A DNA stretch of 64,000 nucleotides. It comes from Lineus longissimus. Lineage: Eukaryota > Nemertea > Pilidiophora > Heteronemertea > Lineidae. The translations under genes were made by a program, and so were the position numbers. A model generated the notes under the pieces. That model ran no database searches and was not told the DNA's origin. It worked only from the letters and a program-made list of their open reading frames with translations. Location: contig NC_088313.1 in NCBI RefSeq assembly GCF_910592395.1, forward strand, positions 9,364,501 through 9,428,500, given 5' to 3'. The first letter of the stretch is position 1. Each line of letters starts with the position of its first letter. This document shows positions 1 to 8,730 of this stretch, in pieces.

Positions 1-58
1 GAAATCTTTAGTAAAAGGCGAAAGATTTATGCGTGGGATTGAAGAGAAACCAGAGTGA
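1..58 (-). ncRNA. U5 snRNA, 5' part only (cut by window edge)
   Basis: This is the 5' third of a U5 gene, from its first base at about 58 through the 5' stem into loop I. The Sm site and 3' hairpin lie left of the window. Confidence 0.85.
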
Positions 59-468
59 CGTTGTCTCGCCCGAGTTGGATAGAGTTTGCCGAGTTCTTCA
101 CCATGTGTTTGGTTTTGGATATAATTGGATGCCTAGTCGTTCTTGAGTCTGTAGACAAAACAAAGATGTTGCAAGCAGAAAACAATTAATGACCAACAAT
201 TGACACTATTGCCAAAAATGTTATGATGTTACGTCTTTAAATTTTTAATGATCTGATCAGCATATTATTCAGCTCGTTGTCAGTTATCGCCTCATGTTCG
301 GCTCGCATCCGTGTAGGCCATGCCAATTACGGAGTCTCGAGTAAAAGTCAGACGGCAAAATATGAAAAAAAGAACACGCTAACGTTATCTTTCTTTGACC
401 TTTGACCTTTGGCCAGTTCTATAGCCGTCCCGCCGTGTAGTGATACTGGAAGAATAATGACAAAAATT

Positions 469-484
469 ACGAAAAAACCCAAAA
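469..484 (-). terminator. Pol III T-run terminator of 5S
   Basis: On the minus strand the gene is followed by TTTT, GGG and TTTTTT. Runs of four or more T are the usual Pol III stop signal. The same runs follow the other 5S copies. Confidence 0.75.
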
Positions 485-602
485 GTCTACAACACGTGGT
501 ATTCCGAGGCGGTCACCCATCCACGTACTAACCACGCTCGACGTTGCTTAACTTCGGTGATCGGACGAGAACCGGTGTTTTCAACGTGATATGGTCGTAG
601 AC
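483..602 (-). rRNA. 5S ribosomal RNA
   Basis: Read on the minus strand, the 120-nt gene starts GTCTACGACCATATCAC and ends GTTGTAGAC, so the ends pair as stem I. It carries the family landmarks: GGTTCTCGTCCGATCACC, then GTTAAGC in the A box of the internal control region, and GGATGGGTGACCGCC in the C box. Upstream at plus 628-633 is TTATAA, about 26-31 bp before +1, a common position for an upstream Pol III element in invertebrate 5S genes. Downstream the transcript meets TTTT and then TTTTTT (plus 469-484), a normal Pol III terminator. The RNA is part of the large ribosomal subunit. Confidence 0.96.
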
Positions 603-627
603 ATGAGAGTCAGACTTGTTGGGCTAC

Positions 628-633
628 TTATAA
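628..633 (-). promoter_or_regulatory. TATA-like element upstream of 5S
   Basis: TTATAA lies 26-31 bp upstream of the 5S start. It is present at the same offset in the other units, including the flank of the interrupted genes. That it acts as an upstream promoter element is inferred from position. Confidence 0.5.
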
Positions 634-1464
634 CAGTAGGCCAGTGAGGTAAGTATATTTTCGACAGTATACCTGTGACAGTATACTATCAAACCGTTTT
701 AACAGTAGTGGGCCTTCTGTAGCACTGGTTACCAATTGGGAGTCTCGGAATCGTGCAGTTTTCAAGCCAACCGACATTCTGGATCATGGTCAGTAGTGAC
801 ATCTGTGTATTTGCTTTGCAACTAACCATCTCGAGCTAACTGTGAACGTTTAATTTACACCGGAGTCATGGCTGAACTCGGTGAAATAAGTTTTTCGCTA
901 TATGGCCTAGAATTGTGACGATCATAGTTGACACTCGCACAACTACGCCCAATCTCGCGTGGCAGATGGAAGGTATGTTACATATTGAGGCCAAACTGGG
1001 GATTGAGACGCGCTTCACATGGCACAGATTCTAAGCTCATAAAATCGCCAAAGATCCCCCTACACATGGGAACTAAGATCAGGGCGTCAAAGTAAATAGT
1101 ATTTGGAACCGGTTGGACCCATATATGAACATGGAAACGCCCTGCGTCTTAAGAACTAAATTTCTCTGGGGGGACAAAACGGACCCTGTCCCCACTGTGT
1201 AGTGCCACCTATGCGACTTGATTGTCCTTGTCAGACCTGGTGGAATTATTGTGACATTTGTTCCCCGCTCTTCCCTAGAGACTATTGTTCGAGAGACCAT
1301 ACACCTGAAATGCGAGGTCTGAGACAATTGTGCTTGGTGCGCGGTTGGTGCCGATCGTCTTGGTTGCTCGCGTGTGTGCGCGTGTGTCAGGGGGTGGGGG
1401 CTATTACTAGTGTATCACTTTCAAGTATGAGATTGGGTGGATCGGTCTTTCTTTGGTATTAACT

Positions 1465-1584
1465 ACCCTGCCGTTGGCAGGGCTATAAAAAATGTCTATA
1501 GACTCATTAGAGTGTTCCTCTCCACGGAAATCTTTAGTAAAAGGCGAAAGATTTATGCGTGGGATTGAAGAGAAACCAGAGTGA
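1465..1584 (-). ncRNA. U5 small nuclear RNA
   Basis: The minus strand reads as U5 snRNA, the U5 snRNP core RNA that aligns exons during splicing. From the 5' end: CACTCTGGTTTCTCTTCA opens the 5' stem, then TAAATCTTTCGCCTTTTACT with the invariant loop I CTTTTAC, then AAAGATTTCCGTGGAGAGG closes it. GAGTCTATAGAC is followed by the Sm site ATTTTTTA, and a 3' hairpin CCCTGCC-AAC-GGCAGGG ends the RNA (plus 1466-1482). The length of about 120 nt fits the usual ~116 nt. Ends are set by alignment to the known vertebrate U5 layout, so they may be off by 1-3 nt. It lies in the same orientation as 5S, about 860 bp away. Confidence 0.93.
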
Positions 1585-2008
1585 CGTTGTCTCGCCCGAG
1601 TTGGATAGAGTTTGCCGAGTTCTTCACCATGTGTTTGGTTTTGGATATAATTGGATGCCTAGTCGTTCTTGAGTCTGTAGACAAAACAAAGATGTTGCAA
1701 GCAGAAAACAATTAATGACCAACAATTGACACTATTGCCAAAAATGTTATGATGTTACGTCTTTAAATTTTTAATGATCTGATCAGCATATTATTCAGCT
1801 CGTTGTCAGTTATCGCCTCATGTTCGGCTCGCATCCGTGTAGGCCATGCCAATTACGGAGTCTCGAGTAAAAGTCAGACGGCAAAATATGAAAAAAAGAA
1901 CACGCTAACGTTATCTTTCTTTGACCTTTGACCTTTGGCCAGTTCTATAGCCGTCCCGCCGTGTAGTGATACTGGAAGAATAATGACAAAAATTACGAAA
2001 AAACCCAA

Positions 2009-2128
2009 AAGTCTACAACACGTGGTATTCCGAGGCGGTCACCCATCCACGTACTAACCACGCTCGACGTTGCTTAACTTCGGTGATCGGACGAGAACCG
2101 GTGTTTTCAACGTGATATGGTCGTAGAC
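2009..2128 (-). rRNA. 5S ribosomal RNA
   Basis: Identical by eye to the gene at 483-602, including the T-run terminator and TTATAA upstream. Confidence 0.95.
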
Positions 2129-2996
2129 ATGAGAGTCAGACTTGTTGGGCTACTTATAACAGTAGGCCAGTGAGGTAAGTATATTTTCGACAGTATACCT
2201 GTGACAGTATACTATCAAACCGTTTTAACAGTAGTGGGCCTTCTGTAGCACTGGTTACCAATTGGGAGTCTCGGAATCGTGCAGTTTTCAAGCCAACCGA
2301 CATTCTGGATCATGGTCAGTAGTGACATCTGTGTATTTGCTTTGCAACTAACCATCTCGAGCTAACTGTGAACGTTTAATTTACACCGGAGTCATGGCTG
2401 AACTCGGTGAAATAAGTTTTTCGCTATATGGCCTAGAATTGTGACGATCATAGTTGACACTCGCACAACTACGCCCAATCTCGCGTGGCAGATGGAAGGT
2501 ATGTTACATATTGAGGCCAAACTGGGGATTGAGACGCGCTTCACATGGCACAGATTCTAAGCTCATAAAATCGCCAAAGATCCCCCTACACATGGGAACT
2601 AAGATCAGGGCGTCAAAGTAAATAGTATTTGGAACCGGTTGGACCCATATATGAACATGGAAACGCCCTGCGTCTTAAGAACTAAATTTCTCTGGGGGGG
2701 GGGGGACAAAACGGACCCTGTCCCCACTGTGTAGTGCCACCTATGCGACTTGATTGTCCTTGTCAGACCTGGTGGAATTATTGTGACATTTGTTCCCCGC
2801 TCTTCCCTAGAGACTATTGTTCGAGAGACCATACACCTGAAATGCGAGGTCTGAGACAATTGTGCTTGGTGCGCGGTTGGTGCCGATCGTCTTGGTTGCT
2901 CGCGTGTGTGCGCGTGTGTCAGGGGGTGGGGGCTATTACTAGTGTATCACTTTCAAGTATGAGATTGGGTGGATCGGTCTTTCTTTGGTATTAACT

Positions 2997-3116
2997 ACCC
3001 TGCCGTTGGCAGGGCTATAAAAAATGTCTATAGACTCATTAGAGTGTTCCTCTCCACGGAAATCTTTAGTAAAAGGCGAAAGATTTATGCGTGGGATTGA
3101 AGAGAAACCAGAGTGA
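2997..3116 (-). ncRNA. U5 small nuclear RNA
   Basis: Same sequence as the copy at 1465-1584, with loop I, Sm site ATTTTTTA and 3' hairpin intact. Confidence 0.92.
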
Positions 3117-3540
3117 CGTTGTCTCGCCCGAGTTGGATAGAGTTTGCCGAGTTCTTCACCATGTGTTTGGTTTTGGATATAATTGGATGCCTAGTCGTTC
3201 TTGAGTCTGTAGACAAAACAAAGATGTTGCAAGCAGAAAACAATTAATGACCAACAATTGACACTATTGCCAAAAATGTTATGATGTTACGTCTTTAAAT
3301 TTTTAATGATCTGATCAGCATATTATTCAGCTCGTTGTCAGTTATCGCCTCATGTTCGGCTCGCATCCGTGTAGGCCATGCCAATTACGGAGTCTCGAGT
3401 AAAAGTCAGACGGCGAAATATGAAAAAAAGAACACGCTAACGTTATCTTACTTTGACCTTTGACCTTTGGCCAGTTCTATAGCCGTCCCGCCGTGTAGTG
3501 ATACTGGAAGAATAATGACAAAAATTACGAAAAAACCCAA

Positions 3541-3660
3541 AAGTCTACAACACGTGGTATTCCGAGGCGGTCACCCATCCACGTACTAACCACGCTCGAC
3601 GTTGCTTAACTTCGGTCATCGGACGAGAACCGGTGTTTTCAACGTGATATGGTCGTAGAC
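3541..3660 (-). rRNA. 5S ribosomal RNA (variant at +44)
   Basis: This copy differs from the array consensus by one base at plus 3617 (G to C on plus, about RNA position 44). The change is in the conserved GATCACCGAAG segment just before the A box. It is absent from the duplicate of this unit at 25695-25814, so it arose after the duplication or was corrected there. Confidence 0.93.
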
Positions 3661-4522
3661 ATGAGAGTCAGACTTGTTGGGCTACTTATAACAGTAGGCC
3701 AGTGAGGTAAGTATATTTTCGACAGTATACCTGTGACAGTATACTATCAAACCGTTTTAACAGTAGTGGGCCTTCTGTAGCACTGGTTACCAATTGGGAG
3801 TCTCGGAATCGTGCAGTTTTCAAGCCAACCGACATTCTGGATCATGGTCAGTAGTGACATCTGTGTATTTGCTTTGCAACTAAACATCTCGAGCTAACTG
3901 TGAACGTTTAATTTACACCGGAGTCATGGCTGAACTCGGTGAAATAAGTTTTTCGCTATATGGCCTAGAATTGTGACGATCATAGTTGACACTCGCACAA
4001 CTACGCCCAATCTCGCGTGGCAGATGGAAGGTATGTTACATATTGAGGCCAAACTGGGGATTGAGACGCGCTTCACATGGCACAGATTCTAAGCTCATAA
4101 AATCGCCAAAGATCCCCCTACACATGGGAACTAAGATCAGGGCGTCAAAGTAAATAGTATTTGGAACCGGTTGGACCCATATATGAACATGGAAACGCCC
4201 TGCGTCTTAAGAACTAAATTTCTCTGGGGGGACAAAACGGACCCTGTCCCCACTGTGTAGTGCCACCTATGCGACTTGATTGTCCTTGTCAGACCTGGTG
4301 GAATTATTGTGACATTTGTTCCCCGCTCTTCCCTAGAGACTATTGTTCGAGAGACCATACACCTGAAATGCGAGGTCTGAGACAATTGTGCTTGGTGCGC
4401 GGTTGGTGCCGATCGTCTTGGTTGCTCGCGTGTGTGCGCGTGTGTCAGGGGGTGGGGGCTATTACTAGTGTATCACTTTCAAGTATGAGATTGGGTGGAT
4501 CGGTCTTTCTTTGGTATTAACT

Positions 4523-4642
4523 ACCCTGCCGTTGGCAGGGCTATGAAAAATGTCTATAGACTCATTAGAGTGTTCCTCTCCACGGAAATCTTTAGTAAAA
4601 GGCGAAAGATTTATGCGTGGGATTGAAGAGAAACCAGAGTGA
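4523..4642 (-). ncRNA. U5 small nuclear RNA (Sm-site variant)
   Basis: As the other U5 copies, but the Sm site reads ATTTTTCA instead of ATTTTTTA, because plus has CTATGAAAAATG. The variant is shared with 26677-26796, its duplicate. A C inside the uridine tract could weaken Sm-ring binding. Confidence 0.9.
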
Positions 4643-5066
4643 CGTTGTCTCGCCCGAGTTGGATAGAGTTTGCCGAGTTCTTCACCATGTGTTTGGTTTT
4701 GGATATAATTGGATGCCTAGTCGTTCTTGAGTCTGTAGACAAAACAAAGATGTTGCAAGCAGAAAACAATTAATGACCAACAATTGACACTATTGCCAAA
4801 AATGTTATGATGTTACGTCTTTAAATTTTTAATGATCTGATCAGCATATTATTCAGCTCGTTGTCAGTTATCGCCTCATGTTCGGCTCGCATCCGTGTAG
4901 GCCATGCCAATTACGGAGTCTCGAGTAAAAGTCAGACGGCGAAATATGAAAAAAAGAACACGCTAACGTTATCTTTCTTTGACCTTTGACCTTTGGCCAG
5001 TTCTATAGCCGTCCCGCCGTGTAGTGATACTGGAAGAATAATGACAAAAATTACGAAAAAACCCAA

Positions 5067-5134
5067 AAGTCTACAACACGTGGTATTCCGAGGCGGTCAC
5101 CCATCCACGTACTAACCACGCTCGACGTTGCTTA
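5067..5134 (-). pseudogene. 5S rRNA, 3' fragment left of retrotransposon
   Basis: This is the 3' part of a 5S gene (RNA positions ~53-120, with the C box and terminator). The 5' part is at 14609-14664. A 9474-bp LTR element splits the gene after CTTA. Confidence 0.93.
5131..5134. repeat. Target-site duplication CTTA (left)
   Basis: CTTA directly precedes the LTR start TGTAAC and is repeated at 14609-14612 after the LTR end TTACA. The empty site in other units reads GTTGCTTAACTTCGG with a single CTTA, so this is a 4-bp duplication. Confidence 0.93.
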
Positions 5135-5490
5135 TGTAACAGGTTCAATTTGAACAGTTTGAAGAGATTATTCCCCCTTTAAGTCTGCTATGACCAATGG
5201 TTTAGCTCAGGTTATTTTGGGCCTTCACGGTCCCTGAGCCTTATGTCATTTCATTGTATGTGCTTTATCAGCTATTATTGTTTGTATAGTTTTCCTGGTC
5301 TACTGAGTTTCCCTCCAAATTCAGTTAGCCTTGGGATCCCGAACTGTGTACATGCATGTTGTAGACCTGGTCAGATGAGTTTAATATAAACATTTCTATA
5401 TATTTGATTTCTTCCTTTTTCATCAACAATGTCACAAGGATTGGAACAGTGAATCTGTGGACATGAAGACTGATATAATACAGTATTACA
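5135..5490 (+). repeat. 5' LTR, copy 1
   Basis: 356 bp, TGTAACAGG...GTATTACA. It matches the 3' LTR at 14253-14608 except for A versus T at LTR base 33. I cannot place a definite TATA box or poly(A) signal. Confidence 0.95.
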
Positions 5491-5492
5491 TT

Positions 5493-5506
5493 TGGGGGCT
5501 CGGCCG
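5493..5506 (+). promoter_or_regulatory. Primer binding site, tRNA-Pro-like
   Basis: Two bases after the LTR comes TGGGGGCTCGGCCG. It matches 13 of the first 14 bases of the well-known proline-tRNA primer site TGGGGGCTCGTCCG and then diverges. The 2-nt spacing is normal. It would prime minus-strand DNA synthesis. Confidence 0.75.
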
Positions 5507-7248
5507 TTTGAACTTTATTTGGGTATAGGTATTCCTTGGACATTCTTTTGTGATTTAAAAATTCAAGATGGCTGACGGGTGTTTCCGAAACCTTCAGGAG
5601 GAAGTCGTGTGTGCTGTCATGGAGTCGTCGACGTGAAGTAATTTCTATCGTCTGCTGCCAGCAGTTGTGTTTTTCGTAGTGGGAGTGATTCGCCCAGTGA
5701 TCGTCTGGTTTTTTTCACATCTTCGTGATGTTTTGACTTTGGCAGACCGCCATTGTCGTTTTGACGTCGATACATTGTGCACTTGCGACACTGTTCTTTC
5801 TTTTGACCGGTCCATCTTTAGTGTTCGCCGCGTTCCCGCATAAATTTCGCGTTGTCTCGCGCATCGCGCTGTGACTTTTGACTCCGTGTATTGCTTGACT
5901 GTGTATTCCGCGTATTGCGCTGTACACCGTGTACATGACTGACTCGTGCAAGACTTCCGCTGTGGACATCCGACTTTGACCATTGACACTGACATTATGA
6001 ACTGACTTTTTCTGTGTTCGTAACATGGACAGTTTTGGTTCTCTTTGCTAACTCATTCATCATTTCATTTTCATTCTTCATGTATTCTCATTTCATTTGA
6101 ACTTTTAAGTTTATATTATCTTTGATTTGTCATTTCTTTCTGTTTGTAACAGAATGCTTGTGTGTTGTTGTATTCAGTTTGCATGTCATTGTAACCAATT
6201 TATGTAAAATTCTGTTTGTGAATTTTTGACACATTTTCAGCCATGCAGTGTAGTTGGGTTTTTGAAAATTTAAAGGGAAAGTGTACCTGTGTTTTTGGTG
6301 TCTAGTGACACTTGGGGACTTTGTGTCTTTACTTGGTTTTGCTGTGGGTGCCTTCCTTTCTGGTGACATTATGCTGCATGCTTGAAACTTAGTGCATGTG
6401 ATTTTGAGTTATTTTGGAAATAATTTATTTGACAATTATTTTCCTATGGTGTCTTTGTGCATCGCATGTACTTAGTAGTGTATTATTTTGCATGAAGATT
6501 CTTTTGGTTTCCAATGATGTGTTTAGGTCATACGCAGACAGGGTAATTTTTGTTGACATTTAGACGGTTTGAATTTTGTTGACTTTGTCGACCTGGCCGT
6601 TGCGTAACTTGCCGTCATTAATCGAATAGGTTTCGATAATGTTCGCTTGAATTATGATAATAACTTTGGTGGTACTACTTTGAATTTCTTGGGTCATTTT
6701 GGATTTTCTTGTGGTTTTGATTTAGTTGTCAGGTACAGGGTGACTCGGTTTGAGTTTACTTTGTTTTGGTCAGGTGATCCTATGTATTTCTTTGATGGTA
6801 CTTGGTGAATCTTACAGTGTGTGGAATCACTTTGATGTTTCTTGGTGGACTTTACAGTTCATTTTTGTTTCAGCATAAAGTGTGTTCCATATTGTAGTAC
6901 AACTTTATCATTTATACAGGGTGTCCTTTGTGACTTTGGATTGATTTGATTTATCATCATTGGTATTATTTGTGAGTCTTTAGTACTTGCACTTATAATA
7001 TTGATCATTAATTGTGAACATTTTCCTTTGGCAGGATGATGGTTTGGTACTTGGTCTCCAAGATTTCTACACCGTGTTGACGTTGACATTGTCTATTAGT
7101 AGGTTTAGGTAAAACTATACTTGCTCTTAGCATTTGGATTATACCATACTAGTGATATTTGCATATGATAGGTTGAGGGTGTCCTCATACTTATACATAT
7201 TTGTTGATAGTCGTCTGATATTTTCATTCACTCCTTGTCTTCGCTGTT
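5507..7248 (+). other. Long untranslated leader of the retrotransposon
   Basis: About 1.74 kb between the primer site and gag without a plus-strand ORF of note. It is T-rich on the plus strand, with many short stops. It may hold packaging and splice signals, but I cannot identify any. Antisense ORFs of up to 116 aa here look like chance. Confidence 0.6.
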
Positions 7249-8730
7249 ATGCGCCTGATTTTCCAAATGGCAACTGGTGATAATTTCAAAGCGGAAGACA
7301 TGGATTTGACTGCTACTACTGGTTCTGGTATAGGGTCCAATAGGACAGAAGTTTTGAATATTTGTTTGGAGATGATAAAAGATCTCGACTTCAGTCAAAG
7401 GGAGGCCCTCATGAAGGCCATGGGTGAGTCGCAGCCCAAACCGAAGTCTGAACCTGTAAGTGCACACCAACCTGTAACTTCAGTTCCTGCAACATCGTCT
7501 ACCGTCTCAAACCCAGTTAAGACAAATGCAATGGGTCGTGGACATATTTTCAATTTTACTTCTCGTCCTAATGATGGACGGGGTAGAACGATGGGAGATT
7601 TGCTGCGGCATAGTACGCCGCAGGGTGCTACTGCTACACCTCAGTCGCCCCCACCCCCTGTCCGTTCCCCTGGTGGGTATGCTGGGGTCAGTCCACCTCA
7701 TATGCCACCATCTACCCCTCATCCTCATGCATCTTCCCTTTCAGCTGATCATGATAGTGATAGTATTAGATCAAAGTTACCACCTATAGGGTCTGAGAGA
7801 AAGAAACTTTATTTTCAGTTGAATCAAACTGACAGTTCAAGGCAGCCTCGTTATGTAGTCAGTACTCCACGTTTAGGTTCTTTCTCTGGCGACAAAAAGT
7901 CAGAGGTGTCATATCGCCAGTGGAGGGCTGAGGTAAAGGGATTACTTGCTGACCTTGGACTACCTATGCAGACCATTGTAGGTGCTATCAGGAGATCATT
8001 GAAGGGTATGGCTGCAGAATGTTTATTGCAGTTTGGGGAGGGGCTCTTCGCCCCGCATGAGGTCATTGGGGAGTTTGACAAAATGTTTGGGGAGGTATTA
8101 ACATCTGAACAGGTGTTGGCGAAATTCTACGCGTCGTCGCAGGAACCGGATGAAAACGTTGCGGCTTGGGGTTGCCGAATTAGGGAGATTCTTTCTAGGT
8201 GCCCCGATGACACATATTGTACCGGTCCTCAGGCCCAGGCCATGTTGAGACAAAAATTTTGGTCTGGCCTCAGGTCAAAGGATGTGAAGTCGGCAACTAG
8301 GCACTTTTACGATGCAGGTCGTGGTTATAGCGAGCTTTTAGTGGCGGCCCGGCAGGTGGAGCAAGAGATGGGTTTAGGGAAACCTAAACCGGTCCAACAG
8401 CTTAGCAATAGCTCTACTGCCGCGGAGGTAAACAAGCTTGACTTGATTTTGAAGAAAGTTACTGCTCTTGAAGGTGAGTTGGCCACTTTGAAGAAAGAGA
8501 AAGCTCGTGAGGCTGCTAAGAGAGCAGATCAAACTTCTTCTTTTGCAGATTCTACTACCACCTCTACACATTCTTCTTCAGGTGGAAAGTCCTATAATGC
8601 AGGTATTTGTAGTTACTGCAAGAAGAAGGGTCATCACATCGATGATTGTTTCAAACTACAGAATAAGAACAAGCGGTTGGGAAACGCCAACGCACCCTTG
8701 ATCGGGGGCGGTCAAGGGGACAAAGAGTAA
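7249..8730 (+). CDS. gag: Gag polyprotein of Ty3/gypsy element, copy 1
   Basis: 493 aa, the structural protein of the virus-like particle. The N-terminal ~200 residues are Ser/Pro/Thr-rich and look disordered. The middle (about 210-385) resembles a retrotransposon capsid: hydrophobic helices with QWR, LL.DLG and AFYASSQ-like patterns. A Lys/Glu-rich helix with coiled-coil character (about 395-425) comes before one CCHC zinc knuckle, C454-x2-C457-x4-H462-x4-C467, typical of nucleocapsid. The listed start is the first in-frame ATG; the seventh residue, ATG at 7267, is an equally likely start. It ends in TAA, and the pol frame overlaps its last ~64 nt. Identical to copy 2 at 29403-30884. Confidence 0.92.
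   Translation: MRLIFQMATGDNFKAEDMDLTATTGSGIGSNRTEVLNICLEMIKDLDFSQREALMKAMGESQPKPKSEPVSAHQPVTSVPATSSTVSNPVKTNAMGRGHIFNFTSRPNDGRGRTMGDLLRHSTPQGATATPQSPPPPVRSPGGYAGVSPPHMPPSTPHPHASSLSADHDSDSIRSKLPPIGSERKKLYFQLNQTDSSRQPRYVVSTPRLGSFSGDKKSEVSYRQWRAEVKGLLADLGLPMQTIVGAIRRSLKGMAAECLLQFGEGLFAPHEVIGEFDKMFGEVLTSEQVLAKFYASSQEPDENVAAWGCRIREILSRCPDDTYCTGPQAQAMLRQKFWSGLRSKDVKSATRHFYDAGRGYSELLVAARQVEQEMGLGKPKPVQQLSNSSTAAEVNKLDLILKKVTALEGELATLKKEKAREAAKRADQTSSFADSTTTSTHSSSGGKSYNAGICSYCKKKGHHIDDCFKLQNKNKRLGNANAPLIGGGQGDKE

Larger units (their letters stand above)
1..5134. repeat. 5S-U5 tandem array, first block (units at 1, 1527, 3059, 4585)
   Basis: Three complete units (1526, 1532 and 1526 bp) and the left part of a fourth, which is cut by a retrotransposon. 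Each unit runs: 5' part of U5 (minus), ~424-bp spacer, 5S (minus), ~862-bp spacer, 3' part of U5. The spacers contain no further RNA gene that I can recognise; I looked for U1, U2, U4, U6 and tRNA signatures. They are nearly identical between units, as expected for a concerted array. The unit at 1527 is 6 bp longer because of an expanded G run near 2694-2705. Confidence 0.95.

Noticed and set aside
1079-1462. Two overlapping antisense ORFs (82 and 86 aa) repeated in every unit
   Set aside because: They are conserved only because the array is homogenised. They overlap each other on opposite strands, change with the G run, and show no protein family pattern.
5645-6369. Antisense ORFs of 79-116 aa in the retrotransposon leader
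   Set aside because: Low-complexity composition on the non-coding strand with no domain; likely chance in a T-rich leader.
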